A DNA stretch of 64,000 bases from Costus lasius (Eukaryota; Streptophyta; Magnoliopsida; Zingiberales; Costaceae). The stretch lies in contig CM050449.1 of the NCBI GenBank assembly GCA_027563935.2, positions 59,351,949 through 59,415,948 on the forward strand, written 5' to 3'. The notes under the pieces were generated by a model. The model worked only from the letters and a program-made list of their open reading frames with translations, did no database searches and had not been told where the DNA came from. Position numbers and translations under genes: made by a program. Positions 1 to 10,000 of the stretch are shown here, one piece after another. Position 1 is the stretch's first letter. Every line of letters begins with the position of its first letter.

Positions 1-46
1 TAGCGCCATGCTTAGGGTTTTTGCCCCCCAATTAGGGGTTCCTACA
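1..46 (+). mobile_element. 3' end of a copia (Angela/BARE-like) LTR, plus orientation
   Basis: The window opens inside the last bases of a copia LTR of the same family as the eight longer copies further right. It shows the family's AGGGTTT stretch, the terminal CCCC..AATTA..GGGG inverted repeat and a CA end. From position 47 the sequence is Athila LTR, so this copy was inserted in the 5' LTR of Athila1. CGAGT at 47-51 is the presumed right-hand target duplication; its partner lies outside the window. Confidence 0.75.
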
Positions 47-583
47 CGAGTCTATTTGTCAAACGTGGAGATCTTGCACGAAAGTGAAGATCGGAACGTT
101 GGAGATCTATGAGTAAAGCTAGTGTCGAGGCTCGGATGCACGAAAGTGATCCTTGAGTTTCCGCTAGAGATTATCAATCTAGAATTCGGATGCACGAAAG
201 TGATCCTTGAGTTCATAAATTGATAATTTGCGAATCTTCAACGTTGGGATAAATCTTGCACGAAAGCGAAGATAAATCCTTGCGTGATTGTTTGCACGAG
301 AGTGAAACAATCCTTTTATTAGGTAAATCGTAACTTCATCATGATAAAATTAAACCGACGAAATCCTTATTCATATCTAGTCATAAAAGTTAAGTGAACG
401 AAACCCTAGTCCCAGCTTTCTCTCTAATAGTTTTCTCTCATTTATTTGCGATATTTGCTTGACTTTAATTCGATTGCCTAGATAGTAAAAAATCAATTAT
501 TTAGTATTTGACAACGTAGGTCGTTGTGGATTCGATACTTTCTTTATTATTTCGTATACCCGTGCACTTGCGGTTTAACATCA
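47..583 (+). mobile_element. Athila1 5' LTR, 3' portion
   Basis: This is the end of the 5' LTR of the plus-strand Athila element. It matches the reverse complement of the Athila2 LTR around 28,223-28,760 and, with deletions, the 3' LTR end at 17,511-17,838. The LTR ends in ACATCA, followed by AGTTTT and a TGG primer-binding site, the usual Athila arrangement. It contains the five-hairpin array annotated separately. The LTR start is outside the window. Confidence 0.85.
70..312 (+). other. Array of five GNRA-capped hairpins in Athila1 5' LTR
   Basis: Five inverted repeats share a tip: G bulge, CAC, loop GAAA (GAGA in the fifth), GTG. They lie at 70-92, 131-157, 183-213, 246-279 and 286-312. 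Lower stems differ but pair: GATCTT/AAGATC; GGAT/ATCC plus CTC/GAG; GGAT/ATCC plus AATTC/GAGTT (one wobble); ATCTT/AAGAT; GATTGTTT/AAACAATC. The fourth has an A-C mismatch in its tip (CAC/GCG). The array ends about 275 nt before the primer-binding site, so it would lie in the RNA leader if transcription starts upstream. No function is known to me. Confidence 0.75.
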
Positions 584-589
584 AGTTTT

Positions 590-686
590 TGGTGCCGTTA
601 CCAAGGATTAGTCCAAGGTACACGCGTGCCAGACTTGTAGTGTTCCCTTTCGGGCTATCAAGTTTTTGGCGTCGTTGCCGGGGACC
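590..686 (+). promoter_or_regulatory. Duplicated primer-binding site of Athila1
   Basis: Two TGG primer-binding sites follow AGTTTT: a degenerate one at 590-607 and a good one at 667-686. The second differs at one base from the Athila2 site (28,197-28,216). The sequence resembles the complement of the 3' end of plant tRNA-Asp, as reported for Athila elements. Sequence downstream of the second copy aligns with Athila2's leader, and sequence upstream of the first aligns with Athila2's LTR end. About 77 bp ending in CTATCA, itself like an LTR end, is therefore extra. Confidence 0.75.
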
Positions 687-822
687 TTAGTTTTTGTCGA
701 TATTAGAGACGTTGAGAGTATTGCTATACTAGGTTTCATTTATGTTTTATCTTTTTATTCTTTTCTGTTTACTTACATCATTGGATCAGTTTGCTCTAGT
801 GTGCACAGGACATTCATTTCTA

Positions 823-1653
823 ATGGCTGATCAAAGATCACTAAGGGACTATGCTGCCCGTAATCCTTAGGGGATACACTTCAGCATTGCTAGACCTACA
901 ATTGAGGCCTCCAACTTTGAAATTAATCCTGCCTTCGTGACTATGATCCAGCAGAATTAGTTCGGAGGATCATCAATCGAAGATCCTTATTCACATTTAT
1001 ATACCTTTCTTGAATATTGTGATATAATAAAAATTCATGGAATTTCTGATGATGTACTAAAACTGATATTGTTCCCTTTTTCTCTCAGGGATCAAGCACG
1101 AACTTGGTTGCATTCTCGTCAACCCAATACTTTCACAACATGGGATCAATTTTCAATAGCTTTTCTGATGAGATATTTTCCACCAAGCAAGACTTTCCAA
1201 TTGAGAAATCAAATCATGAACTTCCAACAGAAAGAAGGAGAATCTCTTAGTGAAGCATGGGAACGATATAATGAATTGCAATGGAAGTGTCCTCACCATG
1301 GCTTGGAGCGACGGGTCTTAATTGAAACTTTTTATTATGGTTTAATGAATCACACTCACCTCATTGTTGATGCTGCTGCAGGGGGAGCCGTGATGAGTAG
1401 AACAATTGATGATGCTTTCAAGTTGTTTGAGGAGATGTCCTTGAATCAGAGCCAATGGGCTCCAGATGAAGGAATTTCATATTGTCATCAACATGGTAAG
1501 AATGAGAATGAGGATCAGCAAACCCTGACTGAAGAGGTTAGTGAGCACATGTTAGAAATATTTTTAGCTAGCCAAATCCATTCATTGCAAATTCAAAACA
1601 AAAAAAATTTGAAGATCTTGAAGAAACTGTTAGTTATCTTGCTTCTCAAGTAG
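823..1653 (+). pseudogene. gag: Athila1 gag (broken)
   Basis: This encodes the retroelement capsid protein. The probable start is the ATG at 823 (MADQRSLRDYAA), which aligns with MGDNQRTLRDYAA in Athila2. In-frame TAG codons at 868 and 958 replace glutamine positions. The stretch from about 1,069 is open and has the Athila gag core FPFSLRDQARTWL, with ELQWKCPHHG about 70 residues later. Near 1,601-1,607 an A-run shifts the frame, and the true frame resumes at 1,608. Compared with Athila2, the region holding the CCHC zinc knuckle is missing. Defective; identification by direct comparison with the second copy in this window. Confidence 0.85.
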
Positions 1654-3194
1654 AATCCTTAGTTACTTGCAGTAAAATTCTAGAAGGACAAATATCTAGA
1701 TTAAACACTGGGGAACATTGCTATGCCATTATCACTAAAAGTGGGAGACAACTAGGAGAACTTAAGGAAAAAGAGTCTATTAATGATCAGGATGTAGAAT
1801 TAGAATTAGAAAAGCCTTCTGAACATGAACAAACCCTACATAGTTCAACACCTCAAAAGGGTGGTAATCAAAAAGGGGATGTTCCATGTAAAGAAGATGG
1901 ATATAAGACTAATCTACCTCCATCCTTTAGACCACTGGTACCTTTTTCCCAAAGGTTAGAACAAGAGAAGTTAGATAAGCAATTTGACAGATTTCTTGAT
2001 GTTTTGAAAATGCTTTACATTAATATACCATTTACTGAAGCTTTATCTCAAATGCCCATATATGCTAAATTTTTGAAAGAAATCTTGTCTAACAAAAGAA
2101 AGATAGAAAACTATGGTACTGTTTCTTTAACCGAAGAATGTAGTGCTGTTATTCAAAATAGGTTACCAACAAAATTGAATGATCCAGGTAGTTTCTCTAT
2201 CCCATGTTTTATTGGAAATATGGCTTTCGATCGAGCCTTATGTGATCTAGGGGCTAGTGTTAGTCATATGCCTTTGTCTGTGTGCAGGAAATTGGACATG
2301 GGAGCTCCTAAGCCGACTATAATTTCTTTGCAGCTCGCTGATCGATCAGTAAAATATCCAGTAGGTATTCTAGAGGATGTTCCTATACATGTTGGTAAGT
2401 ACTTCATACTTGCTGATTTTGTGGTGCTTGAAATGAAAGAGAACGCTAAGATTCCTATTATTCTGGGTAGGCCATTCTTAGCCACTACTGGAACCCTTAT
2501 TGATGTAAGGAATGACAAACTTGCTTTAAGAATTGGCAATGATAAGATTGAGTTTGATTTGAATAATTCATTCAAAAAACCTGCTTATGCTAGTTCCTAT
2601 TGCACTATTCAGTCCATTGATGACACGGTTTATGATGCTAGTGGTTTGTTTGATGATTCTTCTGCTGATGTTTCTTTTTCTAATTCCTTGGAAAATTATT
2701 GTGAAAAAATTGATAATCCTGGTTTTGAAAATGATTTTGATGATTTTCATGATGAGAAACACAATATCTTAGATTGTGCTACTTTTGATAATGAAAGTGA
2801 AAAGATCCCTAAAGTTGAGTTGAAAGTTTTACCTGATAACCTTAGATATGAATTTCTTGGTCCTAACTCTACCTACCCTGTGATTGTGGATGCTAAATTA
2901 GATGCCAAGGAAACTGATTTACTCTTGAAGGAGCTAAGAATTTATAGAAAAGTAATTGGGTATTCCATTGATGACTTAAAATGGATTAACCCTTCTTTTT
3001 GTATGCACAGGATTCACATGGAGGATGAGCACAAACCGCATGTAGATTTTCAGAGAAGGCTCAACCCATCTATGAAAGAAGTGGTGAAGAAGGAAGTGCT
3101 AAAATTGCTAGATGCAGGTATTATCTACCCTATCTCAGATAGTAAGTGGGTGAGTCCTATACACTGTGTTCCAAAGAAGGGGGTGTCACTGTAA
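1608..3194 (+). pseudogene. pol: Athila1 gag C-terminus, protease and start of RT
   Basis: This is an open frame continuing the gag-pol polyprotein after the A-run frameshift. It holds a gag C-terminal linker (around AIITKSGRQLGE), then the aspartic protease with CDLGASVSHMPLS near 2,248-2,286 (D-L-G active site in Athila style), IILGRPFLA near 2,458, and an acidic spacer. The start of reverse transcriptase follows (RRLNPSMKEVVKKE, ISDSKWVSPIHCVPKKG). A lost base in the G-run at 3,177-3,183 breaks the frame, and a TAA follows at about 3,196. The protease motif is preserved, but the polyprotein could not be made whole. Confidence 0.85.
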
Positions 3195-3707
3195 TGTAAA
3201 ATAAAGATAATGAATTGATACCTGTTAGAAATATCACTAGTTGGCATATGTGTATTGATTATAGAAAATTAAATACTGCCACTAGGAAGGATCATTTACC
3301 CTTGCCTTTCATTGATCAAATGGTGGAACGACTTGCCAAGCACTCTCACTTTTGTTTTCTTTATGGGTATTTCAGATTTTTTCAGATTCCTATTCATCCT
3401 GATGATCAGGATAAAACCACTTTTACATGTCCATATGGTACTTTTGCTTATAGAAGAATGCCATTTGGTTTATGCAATGCACCTGCCACTTTTCCAAAGA
3501 TATATGATGGCGATTTTTTCTGAATTTATTGGAGACTTCATGGATGTTTTTATGGATGATTTCTCTGTCTATGGTTTCTCTTTTGATGACTGCCTAGCTA
3601 ATCTTTCTAGAGTTTTACAGAGATGCAAAGAGACTAACCTTGTCTTGAATTGGGAAAAGTGTCACTTTATGGTTAGACAAGGGATAGTTTTGAGCCATCT
3701 CATTTAA
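3195..3707 (+). pseudogene. pol: Athila1 reverse transcriptase core (broken)
   Basis: This is the RT palm of a Ty3/gypsy element: WHMCIDYRKLNTATRKDH, then PYGTFAYRRMPFGLCNAPATF, then FMDD near 3,552-3,563. A frameshift lies near 3,500 between the last two motifs, and a TAA stop at 3,705 replaces a codon before ERGIEVD. The first catalytic aspartate, normally in FLDGY, is tyrosine (codon 3,362-3,364, FLYGYF), so the enzyme would be inactive even without the frame breaks. It is continuous with the protease upstream and RNase H downstream. Confidence 0.85.
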
Positions 3708-4355
3708 GAGAGAGGGATTGAAGTGGACAATGCCAAGATAGAAGTGATTGAGAAGTTAGCACCTCCCACCACTATCAAGGAGATCAGGAGCTTTTTGGGA
3801 CATGCAGGGTTTTACAGGAGAATCATCAAGGACTTCTCTAAACGTGCTAAACGTTTAACTGATTTACTTTGTAAAGACGCCAAATTCTACTTTGATGAGA
3901 AATGTCTGTTTGCTTTTCAGGAGTTAAAGAAAGCTTTGGTTTCAGCACCCATCATTCAGCCCCCAGATTGGGACTTGCCCTTTGAACTCATGTGTGACGT
4001 CAGTGATTATGTAGTGGGAGCAGTCTTGGGACAAAGAAAAGATAAGAAACCTCATGTTATTCACTATGCCAGGAAAACTTTGGATGAGGCACAAAGAAAT
4101 TACACCACCACTGAGAAGGAATTATTGGCCATAGTATTTGCTTTTGATAAATTTAGGTCTTACTTGATTAACTCCAAAGTGGTAGTGTACACTGACCATG
4201 CAGCTGTGAAATACTTAATGCAGAAAAAAGATAGCAAACCACGATTACTCAGATGGATTTTACTTCTGCAAGAATTTGATTTAGAGATTAAAGACAAAAA
4301 GGGATCAGAAAACCTTGTTGCAGATCATCTCTCAAGAATAATGTCCAGACACTGA
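3708..4355 (+). pseudogene. pol: Athila1 RT connection and RNase H
   Basis: This continues the RT frame after the stop at 3,705. It contains [20 protein letters not shown], then RNase H with [41 protein letters not shown] and ADHLSRI near the end. The order is normal for Ty3/gypsy pol. Beyond about 4,340 a frameshift diverts the reading frame to a stop at 4,353, while the true frame runs on to a TGA that replaces the tryptophan usually seen before YADIVNYL. Confidence 0.85.
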
Positions 4356-4431
4356 AAAGAATGATGAAATCAATGATTCTTTCCCTGAAGAACAGCTCTT
4401 AACCATTGAACAACTCAAAGCACCCTGATAT

Positions 4432-5601
4432 GCTGACATAGTGAATTATCTTGTAGCCAATATTTTTCCTCCTGATTTGAGCTACCAAAAAAAGAAAAGA
4501 TTTTTGGCTGAGGTGAAACACTATTTTTGGGATGAGCCTTATGTGTTTAGAAGATGTGCTGATGGCATTTTTAGAAGATGTGTACCTGAAGAAGAAATTA
4601 CAGTTATTTTGCTTCAATGCCATGGATCCTCCTATGGTGGTCATGCCGGTACTGAAAAAACTGCTTTTAAGCTACTACAATCACGTTTTTATTGGCCCAC
4701 AATTTTCAAAGATGCTAGAAACTTTGTATCATCCTATGATAGATGTCAAAAGACTGGGAATATTAATAGAAGACATGAAATGCCACTGTCCAATATTCAT
4801 GAAGTTGAGATATTTGATGTTTCGGGGATTAACTTCATGGGACCTTTCCCATCTTCTGGAGGTAACAAGTACATTCTTGTAGCAGTTGATTATGTCTCAA
4901 AATGGGTTAAACCTCTTGCTTCACCAACCAATGATTCGAGAGTTGTTATTAAACTGTTCAAGAAGATTATCTTTCCACGATATGGGACACCCCGAGTAGT
5001 GATCAGTGATGGAGGCTCGCATTTCATAGAACATAAGTTTTCAGCCTTACTCAGGAAGTACGGAGTTAATCATAAAATTGCAACACCCTATCACCCCAAA
5101 ACAAGTGGACAGGTTGAGATATCAAATAGAGAGATCAAAGGAATTCTAGAGAAAATAGTGTCGCGCACTAGAAAAGACTGGGCATTCAAACTTGATGATA
5201 CATTGTGGGCTTACAGGACTACATTCAAAACACCCATAGGTATGTCCCCCTTTCAATTGATTTATGGAAAATCATGTCACCTTCCCATAGAGCTCGAGCA
5301 TAAGGCGTTCTGGGCAATCAAGAAGCTGAATTTTGACTTGAAAAATGCAGGTGAAAAACGGATGTTGCAATTAAATGAGCTAGATGAGATCAGACTCTCT
5401 GCATATGAGAATGCAAGAATCTACAAAGAGAGGACTAAGAGATGGCATGATCGACAGATTTTCAGAAAAGACTTCCAACCAGGTGACTTTGTTCTATTAT
5501 TCAATTCTAGATTGAGACTTTTTCCAGGAAAGCTTAAGTCTCGATGGTCTGGTCCTTTTCAGGTAAAGAAAGCCTATCCCTACGGAGCTGTAGACGTATA
5601 G
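4432..5601 (+). pseudogene. pol: Athila1 integrase (catalytic residues mutated)
   Basis: This is the longest open frame left in Athila1 (386 codons from 4,441). The N-terminal zinc finger shows H-H and DRCQ, but the first cysteine is tyrosine (YDRCQ, about residue 98). In the DDE core the first aspartate, normally GIDFMGP, is asparagine (GINFMGP, about residue 128). The second (ISDGG, about 189) and the glutamate (SGQVEISN, about 224) remain. The C-terminal GPF module ([16 protein letters not shown]) is present. A TAG after AVDV cuts the tail, which otherwise continues to PSVEWSS before a stop near 5,735. It would not integrate DNA. Confidence 0.85.
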
Positions 5602-6846
5602 AGTGAGGAAACGGGAGAATTCAAAGTTAATTGTCAAAGATTGAAGCATTATTATCAGGAAGAGCAGATTGGGGAAAAGGAAAGTTTTTACCTTGATGAG
5701 CCACGATCAAATCCGAGTGTCGAATGGTCAAGCTAATGACCTTTTAAACTAGTGCTTCTTGGGAGGCAACCCAAGCACTCTTGCTTAGTTTAATCACTTA
5801 TATTTTAGTTGTTTTTAGAATTAAAATTTCCTCTTTTTTTTAGGAGAATTGAATAAAGAGGGAGTTATGAAGAAAGTTGAATCCAACGGAGGCGAAAAAT
5901 TGAATTTTGTGAACATCACTTTGCGTACTACTTTGCATTCTATTTTCCTCGATCTTTTGAAAAAGAATTGGATGCATACGATCCACTTTCTACCATCTTG
6001 TGGTATGATCCTATTTTTTTTATTGAAGATATAGCCCTGTCATGTTAAATTTATTTCTTCAATACATATTTGTCTATTGAGATATGACATTGATTGATGC
6101 ATAAAATTTTGGGTAGATATATTATTTGAAGAGTAAGATTTAAAGGTGAAACTTCTCTTTTGAATAAAATGCGTATATTAGTATGATTTGTGAATTTAGA
6201 TCAATTGATCAACCTAGTTGAGGCTTAGTCTATTTTTGCTATTTGTTGGGAAAAAAGAATCCAAGATCCATAAAAATAGTGAGAGACTCCCCTACTTGGC
6301 ACTATGTAAAATTGATAGTGGTACCTAAGACATGGGTTGAAGTCTATACATGAAAAATAATGAGAGAGAAAAAGAATAAGACTCCTCTACTTGGCACTGT
6401 GTAAAATTGACAGTGGTACCGAAGAAAGAGTTGAAGTCAAAAATAAAAAGTATGTGTCTTTGTGGATACATGCCATCTATGCAGAAAGATAACAAAATGC
6501 ATAAAAAAGGAAAAAAAATTTTGTGTGGAAAAATATCTTGGAGACCTAATTCCTGTAAACAAAATCCATGATAGATTTAAATTGATACTGGGTGAAATCA
6601 TGAGATTGAAAATTCTATTTATTATACGGTTGCAAAGTTTTATTTGATTGAGTTGTGAATCTAGAAAATTGAATTCTGAGGATGATATATTTACTTGAAA
6701 TTTTGTAAATCAATTGATAGAATTTTTCATTGACAAGTTGTATTTTAGAAATTTATTGAGCATGAAAAGGTTATTCTTTCAATCAAATTTTAATTTCAAA
6801 TTCTGATTTTTGCTTGAGGACAAGCAAGGTTTGAGCCTTATGTGTT
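5602..6846 (+). other. Athila1 3' untranslated region with hairpins and polypurine tract region
   Basis: No supportable gene lies here. GGTCA/TGACC (5,727-5,742) is followed by a hairpin at 5,751-5,779 (AGTGCTT..TTGGG paired with CCCAA..GCACT, loop AGGCAA), a motif repeated twice in Athila2. At 6,280-6,440 a block containing CTACTTGGCACT and AGTGGTACC occurs twice. At 6,810-6,827 the inverted repeat TTGCTTG/CAAGCAA encloses AGGA, the motif usual just upstream of the Athila/Tat 3' LTR. Several short open frames here have no recognisable motifs. Confidence 0.7.
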
Positions 6847-7104
6847 TGATGACACCGGAATATGTAGTATATTTTGCATCATTTTAGATACCTTTTTTAA
6901 TGCTAAATCGAGGATCTTTTTACTTGTTTTTATGCTGAATCCATCAAATATTGCAAAGTCTATTTCTATTTTGGTTTTTCATGTTTTTCAGGCAAAAGGC
7001 ACTATTTTAGGCATTTTCAAGCAAAATCAAATATATGGAAGAGTTCTCATCATCAAGAAGAAATCACCCAAGAAATTTCATGCAAATCGAGGCAAGGAAC
7101 CCAA

Positions 7105-7510
7105 AATACAGCAGTGCCGTAAAGGAATTTACGGTACCGTATTTTTCACGGCTACCGTATTATCGAGATCACGGCCGTATTTTGGTGATTTTCCAAACAG
7201 AAGGTTTTCGCAAAAATATGGCACCGCCGTAAGGATTTACACGGCCGTATTTTGGGGCACTTTCTGAACAGAGACTTTGACCAGGCCATATTTTGAAACA
7301 TCTTCAGAACAGAAAGTTGCCCTGAAATTACGGCACTGCCGTAAAGAATTATACAGGTCGTATTTCCCCGACGAATCTGACCAGAGAGTTCAGCCGATTT
7401 TATGGCACTGCCATAAATAAAATTACAGTGCCGTATTTTCTAGCAATTTCAGAACAGAATGATCGATGGATTTTACGGTAGTGTCGTAAGATATTACACT
7501 GCCGTATTTC
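7105..7510 (+). repeat. Palindromic TACGG/CCGTA module array (Athila1 3' LTR)
   Basis: A run of imperfect modules each contains facing copies of TACGG and CCGTA, for example TTACGGCACTGCCGTAA-like units at 7,331-7,346 and relatives near 7,112-7,140, 7,205-7,250 and 7,470-7,508. The CG in the motif is often decayed to TG or CA. Related arrays are at 17,930-18,305, 25,103-25,285 and 29,455-29,842. Confidence 0.75.
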
Positions 7511-8277
7511 GGTGTTTGAACGCGATTCCCAGGTCATACTTCACGCCTGATCTTTGCATAGATTCTTGCGGGCGATCCAAGGCTTTATATTCAAAGCCGT
7601 AAGAAGCAAAAAGGGAGCTTTTGGCAAGAGGATTATAGACACACCGAAAGCCCCAATTTTTATTGTCTATTGAGAGAGAAATCGTCATCCACGCTGCCGC
7701 CTAGGGTTTCGCCACCGTGCTTGATCCAGACGATCTTCGGCCGTGATATTCATACTGAAGCTTCATCTGAAGGAGGAGATGACATGCCAGAAGTTTCAGA
7801 GAGAGAGGAGATCAATCGAAGGAGAAGTCAAGGAAAGAAGGGGCAACGACATTGCTCATCGCCTAAATTTGGAAATTACAGCTGTGAAATACTTCACAGC
7901 CGTGCTGTATTTTCTAAACCTCTCTTTTCTTTTGATTTTCGATCTTCTGAAACCATGGAATTCTGTAACTCCTCTACCATGATAGCTTAAACTACTCTTG
8001 GGACATGGGGGAGTAATTCACTTAATTTCCAATGACTAGATAACTGATTTTTATATATTTCGTTGCTTTTAATCTTAACATGATGATTTTGCTCATGTGA
8101 TAATTGTGCTTAGACTCTCTTTAAGTTCATGTTATTAATTATGTTCTTAGAATTTTCGCTTGAGACTGAAAGGTAATTGCTTGAGAATTTGGAACCCTAG
8201 AATTGCATGTTAGGAACCCTTCTTTAGGTTTGATCCAACTTGATCTATTCTAGTAGAATTATTGCCATAATTGTAAC

Positions 8278-8282
8278 ATGAA
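8278..8282. repeat. Left target-site duplication of copia A (ATGAA)
   Basis: ATGAA directly precedes the element and is repeated at 17,511-17,515 directly after it, proving a clean insertion into the Athila1 3' LTR. Confidence 0.95.
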
Positions 8283-9980
8283 TGAAAAGTCCCCTTCAAG
8301 GGGGAGCGAAAGGGGTTGAAACCCTAAGCATGCGCAATTTCAAAACTTGCATGGGCGGAATTAGGGTTTCCATAGGATCGCATGTAGTATGTCTATATAA
8401 TCAACTTTGATTCATTTCATAGATCAAGAGAAGATCTCACCATGGCCATGAGTGGATGGCGATTTGGAAGCAAGAGGGCGAATTGGCTCTCCTCCAAAGA
8501 AGACGCACACAAAGGTGATGATGGCTTCCTCCTTGCGCAATTCTTGTGCTAGCAAAAATGCCAAGTTATCCTTTCGTATGGAGGAGATGAGATGATCCTC
8601 TCTTTTCCGAAAGCTCTCCTCTTCGTCTCGACGATACACCACACACGAGAGAGCTTCGAAGACAAGAGGCGTTTAGGCAAATTGGCGTTTAGGCGTTAGG
8701 CGTTACAAGACTTACAAAATTGGAAAGTCATGAAGCCATGCGCTTATGTCATGTGAACCCATCCAAAACGCCAATTCAATTGAACCATGCATTCACATAT
8801 GTGAACCGGTTCAATTGTGTTCGGTCCAATTGCAATTGGTTCAAAGACCAAATTGAACCAAGCCAAGCCATGGTCTAAATCTCATATGAACCATGAAGGT
8901 TCAAGATCTAACCGTACATCTCTCGATGCTCTTGATCTCACCGATCCAGCATCAATACTCTCGATCGAAGCTTACCAATCTCAAGCCCTAATCAATCAAA
9001 CATGATCAGACCAGATGTCACTTACAATCAGAGTTTAAACTCCTTTTAAACTGAACCCAAACAATTCAGTCCACACGATCTGACTTAAGTAAGCCATATC
9101 ATCAAATTGTGCGACCCTAAGGGTTTCCTTTAAATGTCGGTAACGATAACTTACGTTATCACAATCAGTGAGGGGTATCTAGCAACACATCACTGTCTCC
9201 TGATATAAAGGAAAGAGTCTTCCAAGACTACACCCAAACCACAGCACAAGTGTGAATCCACTTCACTAGGCATACATGTTTCCTTTGCCACTGGATATTC
9301 TTATTGGACAAGCGTGTCAAGCCTGTAGCTCCAATATGATGAGCATGATTAGATCAGATGAACATAGTCACCTGGGTATGGCCATACACTTTCTCAATCA
9401 CCTCATTTGGGGGGGCCCCTTTAGAACATCACACTCCTTAAACAAGGAGACGGCAATCCTATATCTATCACTAGTGTCCTAACCTGACTCATGATCATTA
9501 TCCAAGATAGTCTATAACCATTATGTTTCAAATGATATTGAACTACCTCAAAACAATGACAATCATCATTTAGAAACACAAGTGATCTCAAGTCAGAGGA
9601 CATGTGCCACTTGTTGCAAACAAGGATTATTCACATTGTGACAAGCAATCGAATATCCTAGTAGGGTCTGTCCAGTACATCCAATGTACCCATGAGTCTA
9701 CATCTTATTCCATGCTCGAAGCATCCTATAAGATTAGAACACATATTAGTCTCAATCATATCAAGGCTGTCTCATATTCACCAAGATATCTCGACTAAGG
9801 ACATTACAGCATGTCAGCCTAGCTGAACAGCTTTGAGACATTATTCAGAAGCACACTTATTGCAGCAGACAATGTAACAAACTGATTAACAACCATTGCC
9901 TTTATAAACATAAGAGTTTATACATGATACAGAAAGAATCCCAAGGCCTCAAACATTAGCCTTAAGGGCATACCCCAACA
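8283..9980 (-). repeat. 3' LTR of copia A
   Basis: 1,698 bp. On the minus strand it runs TGTTGGGG...TTTTCA. A TATA-like TTTATAAAGG lies about 70 bp from its start (near 9,899-9,912), so transcription could begin within the first ~120 bp. A CCCCTT/AAGGGG inverted repeat lies at 8,291-8,303 near the LTR end. Short frames inside are discussed in the findings. Confidence 0.95.
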
Positions 9981-9992
9981 ATCTCCCACTTG
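9981..9992 (-). promoter_or_regulatory. Polypurine tract of copia A
   Basis: On the minus strand AAGTGGGAGAT abuts the LTR start TGTTGGGG. This is the second-strand priming site, and the same sequence abuts the 3' LTR in C, D and E. Confidence 0.85.
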
Positions 9993-10000
9993 CACTTAAT

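Larger units (their letters stand above)
6847..8282 (+). mobile_element. Athila1 3' LTR, first part
   Basis: It starts TGATGACACC just after the polypurine region, like the Athila2 LTR ends at 18,557 and 30,093 on the opposite strand. It contains the palindromic module array (7,105-7,510) and a hairpin at 7,881-7,900 (GCTGTGAA/TTCACAGC). It is interrupted after 8,282 by copia element A and resumes at 17,511. Open frames inside it carry no retroelement domain and look incidental. Confidence 0.85.

Noticed and set aside
76..305. CRISPR-like or satellite array from the regularly spaced GCACGAAAGTGA motif
   Set aside because: Repeats are only about 12 bp, spacing is irregular (36-66 bp), the sequence is a plant LTR, and each motif sits in its own hairpin.
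9604..9798. 64-codon antisense frame repeated in eight copia LTRs
   Set aside because: It starts with GTG rather than ATG, is antisense to the LTR, and is repeated simply because the LTRs are closely related.
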